6,068 nucleotides of DNA from Propionibacteriaceae bacterium UBA4569 (GTDB lineage: Bacteria > Actinomycetota > Actinomycetes > Propionibacteriales > Propionibacteriaceae), in contig DGKN01000179.1 of the NCBI GenBank assembly GCA_002387005.1, positions 8,794 to 14,861 of the forward strand, written 5' to 3'. Numbering within the stretch: position 1 is the stretch's first letter; the number at the start of each line of letters is the position of its first letter. Below the pieces are notes generated by a model. It was not told the origin of the DNA, made no database searches, and saw only the letters and a program-made list of their open reading frames with translations. A program made the translations under genes and the position numbers. Positions 1 through 6,068 of the stretch are shown in pieces.

Positions 1-1
1 C

Positions 2-503
2 TTCCGGACGATGTTCGCCACCGACGGCCTGGTCAACGACGCGCTGATGGGCCTGTCGGCCATCGACTCGCCGATCAACTGGTTCGGTCAGGCCTGGACC
101 GCCCGCCTGGTCATCATCCTCGGCCTGCTGTGGCGCTGGACCGGCTACAACATGGTCTTCTTCCTCGCCGGCCTGCAGACCATCGACCCGAACACGATCG
201 AGGCCGCCAAGGTGGACGGCGCCAACTCCTGGCGCGCCTTCTGGCACGTCACCGTGCCGCAGCTGAAGCCGATGATCCTGCTCTGCGCGATCATGTCGAC
301 CAATGGCACCATCCAGCTCTTCGACGAGTCGTGGAACCTCACCCAGGGCGGGCCGGCCTATGGCTCCATGAGCCTGAGCCACTACCTCTTCGAGATCTCC
401 TTCCAGAAGAACCCGAACTTCGGCTACGCATCCGCGCTGTCCTACGCGATCTTGATGATCGTCGCGGTGCTGGCCTTCATCCAGATGAAGGTGGGAGACC
501 GTC

Positions 504-511
<8 letters not shown>
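2..511 (+). CDS. Sugar ABC transporter permease, MalF/LacF type (5' truncated)
   Basis: This is the C-terminal 169 residues of an inner-membrane permease of a carbohydrate ABC importer; the start lies before the window. The frame is already open at base 2 (F-R-T-M-F-A), so the ATG at 11 need not be the start. The defining feature is the cytoplasmic EAA loop at 200-259, reading EAAKVDGANSWRAFWHVTVP, which docks on the ATPase subunit. Hydrophobic segments lie at about 101-175, 270-320 and 430-490, as expected for the last membrane spans of the MetI-like fold. The order first permease, second permease, beta-galactosidase suggests import of lactose or another beta-galactoside. The sugar is inferred from context only, because permeases of this family look alike whatever they carry. 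The stop overlaps the next gene by 8 bases. Confidence 0.93.
493..497 (+). promoter_or_regulatory. Ribosome binding site for the second permease
   Basis: GGGAG lies inside the end of the upstream permease gene, 6 bases before the GTG at 504. This spacing supports the GTG over the in-frame ATG at 519, which has no comparable purine-rich motif in front of it. Confidence 0.7.
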
Positions 512-4330
<3,819 letters not shown>

Positions 4331-4345
4331 GGCGACGCGAATACC

Positions 4346-4399
4346 CGCGGACTGGGTGGCGTTTCTGCCGACTACGGCAGAAGGGCCACCCAGTTCGTG
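4346..4399 (+). terminator. Strong hairpin after lacZ, probable transcription terminator
   Basis: The hairpin begins 15 bases after the lacZ stop. The inner stem pairs 4363-4370 (TTCTGCCG) with 4375-4382 (CGGCAGAA), eight perfect pairs around an ACTA loop. After a 2x2 internal loop (GT/GG) a ten-pair outer stem joins 4351-4360 (ACTGGGTGGC) to 4385-4394 (GCCACCCAGT), and five more pairs, two of them G-U, extend it to 4346 and 4399. There is no T-run on either side, so it is not a textbook intrinsic terminator; hairpins without a U-tract are often proposed as terminators in actinomycetes. Because it is symmetric it could act on both strands or protect the lacZ mRNA 3' end. Confidence 0.7.
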
Positions 4400-4524
4400 C
4401 GTCTGGGCCAGGGCGCGGCCGAAACCCCAGGGGGTGGGTTTTCGAGAATGTGGCCGCTTGCCTCTTCCCCCCGACCACCTGCTGGCATAGCGTTCCGTCA
4501 ACTCCACGCAATGTCGCGAACCCT
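4400..4524 (+). other. Leader region upstream of the GH32 gene; no confident promoter
   Basis: This stretch separates the terminator-like hairpin from the GH32 ribosome binding site and should hold that gene's promoter. A TTGCCT (4458-4463) resembles a -35 box and CATAGC (4486-4491, preceded by TGG) weakly resembles an extended -10, but the gap of 22 bases is too long for a normal sigma-70-type pair. A short second inverted repeat, AAACCC at 4422-4427 with GGGTTT at 4436-4441, is also present and may be incidental. No operator or catabolite-response site could be recognised. Confidence 0.3.
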
Positions 4525-4530
4525 CAGGAG
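4525..4530 (+). promoter_or_regulatory. Ribosome binding site for the GH32 gene
   Basis: CAGGAG lies 7 bases before the GTG at 4538. This selects that GTG over the in-frame ATG at 4511 and GTG at 4397, which lack such a motif and would put a long charged stretch ahead of the signal peptide. Confidence 0.8.
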
Positions 4531-4537
4531 ACCACCC

Positions 4538-4645
4538 GTGAAGCAACCGCGCTCTCCCCGACGAAGCCTCGCCAGCCGACTGGTCTGCGCCCTGATGGCT
4601 GGCGCGCTAACTACCACTGTGGCCGCCAGTTCCTGCATGGCGGCG
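4538..4645 (+). other. Export signal peptide of the GH32 protein
   Basis: Residues 1-36 have a basic N-region with arginines at 5, 8, 9 and 14, a hydrophobic core at about 15-30 (LVCALMAGALTTTVAA), and possible type I cleavage sites after A30 or A36. Two features are ambiguous. R8-R9 followed by S-L resembles a twin-arginine signal, though the residue before the pair is Pro. C33, preceded by A-A-S-S, loosely fits a lipobox without the usual Leu at -3. A Sec-exported extracellular enzyme is the simplest reading and matches polymer-degrading GH32 enzymes. Confidence 0.7.
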
Positions 4646-4924
4646 GAGAACAAGGGGCTCATGCCGACCGCCGCAGACCCCTACCGGCCGAGCGACCACT
4701 ACACGTCCACCGAGAACTTCATGAACGACCCGAATGGGTTGATCCACAAGGACGGCACCTACCACCTCTTCTACCAGTACAACCCCTATGGGGCGACGTC
4801 AGGGAACGGCTCCTGGGGCCATGCCACCAGCACCGACCTCGTGCACTGGGCCCGGCACCCGGTCGCCATCTCCACCGACGAGAATGAGGACGTCTGGTCG
4901 GGCAGCGTCGTCTTCGACAAGACC

Positions 4925-4932
4925 AACAGGCC
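4925..4932 (+). other. Frameshift and internal deletion junction in the GH32 gene
   Basis: Upstream homology ends with the AAC codon at 4925-4927 (FDKTN) in frame 2. Downstream homology starts at GCC 4930-4932 (AKYANNPVLD) in frame 1. AKYANNPVLD aligns with the segment that in relatives follows a TW pair, and the G at 4929 could be the last base of that Trp codon. The missing length is therefore about 40 codons plus an out-of-frame remainder. Its exact size cannot be read from this sequence. No slippery heptamer is visible here to suggest programmed frameshifting. Confidence 0.75.
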
Positions 4933-5286
4933 AAGTACGCCAACAACCCCGTGCTGGACGCGGGCCTGAAGGACTTCCGCGACCCCAAGGTGTGGTGGGA
5001 CGCGTCCCCCAGCCGCTGGCTGATGGTGGTCGCCAAGTCCGTCGACCACAAGATCGCGATCTACTCCTCGTCCGACCTCAAGGGCTGGGCCCACGAATCC
5101 GACTTCGGCCCCGCCGGCGTGACCTCCTCGGTCTGGGAATGCCCCGACCTGTTCCAGCTCACCGACGCCACCACCGGCACGACCAAGTGGGTGATGAGCC
5201 TGTCGGTCGCCGGGCGAACCGCCTACTTCGTCGGCGACTTCGACGGCCACACCTTCACCTCACCGGATGCCGCCACCTACACCCCG

Positions 5287-5550
5287 CCCGCGGGAACCGT
5301 GCTGCAGGGCTTCGAGTCCACGTCCCATGGCGACTGGACGACGACCGGGACGGCCTTCGGCTCGGGTCCGGTGGTTCCCGGCGCGGACGTCACGGGCGTG
5401 CAGGGCAGCCGAATCGTCGACAGCTTCGGCAGCTCGGACGCCGACACCGGCACCCTCACGTCCCCCGCCTTCACCGTCGACCAGAAGTACCTCAACTTCC
5501 TGATCGCGGGTGGCAACCATCCGCTCGTCCCCGACGGACAGACCGCAGCC
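5287..5550 (+). repeat. Accessory module copy A, N-terminal half (88 residues)
   Basis: Starts PAGTVLQGFE and runs through DWTTTGTAFG, VDSFGSSDADTG, TLTSPAFTVD and YLNFLIAGGNH. The pattern resembles a beta-sandwich domain found in many bacterial GH32 proteins. The next copy matches it in register: PAGTV recurs exactly 264 bases later (5287 and 5551), as does the NFL of NFL-IV-AGGNH (5494 and 5758). Copy A lacks the NLLVDG ... VVRTATG ... WGH ... SD half that normally follows. Carbohydrate binding is a plausible role but is inferred. Confidence 0.75.
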
Positions 5551-6000
5551 CCCGCCGGGACGGTCTTCGCCGACTTCGAGGGCGCGACCTTCGGCGACGG
5601 CTGGGCCGCCACCGGCGACTTCACGGGCGCCACCCCGACGACGTCCAACCTGGCCGGCCAGCTGGGGGCCAAGGTGCTCGACACCTGCGTCGGGGCCTGC
5701 GACCCCGCCACCGGCACCATCTGGTCACCCGACTTCACGATCGACTCCGCGTACATCAACTTCCTCGTCGCGGGCGGCAACCACGCCTGGGGTGGCGACG
5801 CCCCGACGGCGGTGAACCTGGTGGTGGACGGACAGGTCGTCCGCACCGCCACCGGCAACAACTCCGGCTCGATGGACTGGGTCGCCTGGGACGTGCAGGA
5901 GCTCGCCGGGAAGGCCGCGCACCTGGAGGTCGTCGACGAACGGACGAACGACTGGGGCCACCTGATGGTCGACCACGTCGTCTTCTCCGATGCCGCCGCC
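5551..6000 (+). repeat. Accessory module copy B, complete (150 residues)
   Basis: Begins PAGTVFADFEG, continues WAATGDFTG, TGTIWSPDFTID and YINFLVAGGNH, and then has the second half missing from copy A: NLVVDGQVVRTATG (5815-5856), MDWVAWDV, LEVVDE and DWGHLMVDHVVFSDAA. It has a Cys pair (codons 5686 and 5698, DTCVGAC) where copy A has DSFGSSD, which could form a small disulfide loop in an exported protein. Copy B appears to lie between the two halves of copy A. Confidence 0.7.
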
Positions 6001-6068
6001 AAGCCGTGGGCGCGAGAGACCACCGCGAACCTCCTGGTGGACGGCAAGGTCGTCCGCACCGCCACCGG
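6001..6068 (+). repeat. Start of a second C-terminal half-module (probably the rest of copy A)
   Basis: KPWARETT is followed by NLLVDGKVVRTATG, repeating NLVVDGQVVRTATG of copy B 213 bases earlier. At DNA level 6037-6068 matches 5824-5855 with two mismatches in 32 bases, and the last 22 bases are identical. No new FEG/WT half precedes it, so it reads best as the displaced second half of copy A. The window cuts it off. Confidence 0.65.

Larger units (their letters stand above)
4538..6068 (+). pseudogene. Secreted GH32 fructan hydrolase (levanase/inulinase type), frameshifted; 3' end outside window
   Basis: Family GH32 enzymes hydrolyse beta-fructosyl links in levan, inulin or sucrose. Frame 2 runs from the GTG at 4538 to a TGA at 4967-4969 (143 residues). 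It has an N-terminal export signal, then the nucleophile motif NDPN (D64, codon 4727), then YHLFYQYNPYG, WGHATSTDLVHW and VWSGSVVFDKTN. Homology then breaks and resumes in frame 1 from about 4930 with KYANNPVLD, the FRDP motif (stabilising Asp, codon 4981), WECPDL (acid/base Glu, codon 5137) and YFVGDFDG. Frame 1 is open to the window end. The join lacks about 40 residues that family members carry between these motifs (PLVAIYT ... SIAYS ... TW), so an internal deletion that also shifted the frame is likely. From 5287 a duplicated accessory module interrupts the catalytic domain; the last propeller blade and C-terminal beta-sandwich should lie downstream. Levan versus inulin preference cannot be decided. 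A sequencing or assembly error is the main alternative to a true pseudogene. Confidence 0.85.

Noticed and set aside
4422..4442. Second small hairpin with trailing T residues as a terminator
   Set aside because: The stem is only six pairs and the T residues belong to the stem itself, so it is weak next to the hairpin at 4346-4399.
4486..4530. Operator-like GTTC ... GAAC inverted repeat in the GH32 leader
   Set aside because: The arms are four bases long and widely spaced, which is expected by chance.
4397..4537. Earlier GH32 starts at GTG 4397 or ATG 4511
   Set aside because: Neither has a ribosome binding site, and both would place a long non-conserved stretch before a normal signal peptide. 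The GTG at 4538 has CAGGAG 7 bases upstream.
4919..4935. Programmed ribosomal frameshift in the GH32 gene
   Set aside because: No slippery heptamer, stimulatory hairpin or internal ribosome-binding motif is evident, and a frameshift would not restore the roughly 40 missing residues.
5023..6068. Independent gene starting at the frame-1 ATG at 5023
   Set aside because: No ribosome binding site precedes it, and it begins inside a conserved GH32 strand after the RDP motif, so it is the downstream part of the broken gene.

Overview
The window is GC-rich DNA with G or C at most third codon positions, GTG as well as ATG starts, GGAG-type ribosome binding sites and tightly overlapping genes. Together with the protein types this points to a high-GC Gram-positive (actinomycete). 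A propionibacterium-like or Actinomyces-like host would fit, but the genus cannot be fixed from sequence alone.

Positions 2-4330 are one + strand operon for uptake and cleavage of a beta-galactoside such as lactose or galacto-oligosaccharides. It holds the C-terminal part of a first MalF/LacF-type sugar ABC permease (truncated by the window edge), a complete second MalG/LacG-type permease, and a complete cytoplasmic GH2 beta-galactosidase of the long LacZ type with all key active-site residues. The genes overlap by 8 and 4 bases, so translation is probably coupled. The solute-binding protein and any regulator would lie upstream, outside the window. No ATPase gene follows; such systems often share an MsiK-type ATPase encoded elsewhere (inference).

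Positions 4331-4537 are intergenic. They carry a long, strong hairpin 15 bases after the beta-galactosidase stop, probably the operon terminator, although no T-run follows it. A short leader with a good ribosome binding site comes next.

Positions 4538-6068 (continuing past the window) encode an exported GH32 fructan hydrolase (levanase/inulinase type) that appears broken. The first reading frame carries the signal peptide and the NDPN nucleophile motif and stops at 4969. The rest of the enzyme, with the RDP and ECP catalytic motifs, continues in another frame from about 4930. At the junction roughly 40 residues normal for the family are missing, so an internal deletion of length not divisible by three is the best explanation. 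Downstream, inserted in the catalytic domain, is a duplicated beta-sandwich-like module. The second copy seems to sit inside the first, and the first copy's C-terminal half reappears in the last bases of the window.

Functionally the region is a carbohydrate-foraging locus: an apparently intact import-and-cleave lactose operon, followed by a separate extracellular fructan-degrading gene that looks inactivated. No RNA genes, insertion sequences, CRISPR arrays or attachment sites were seen.
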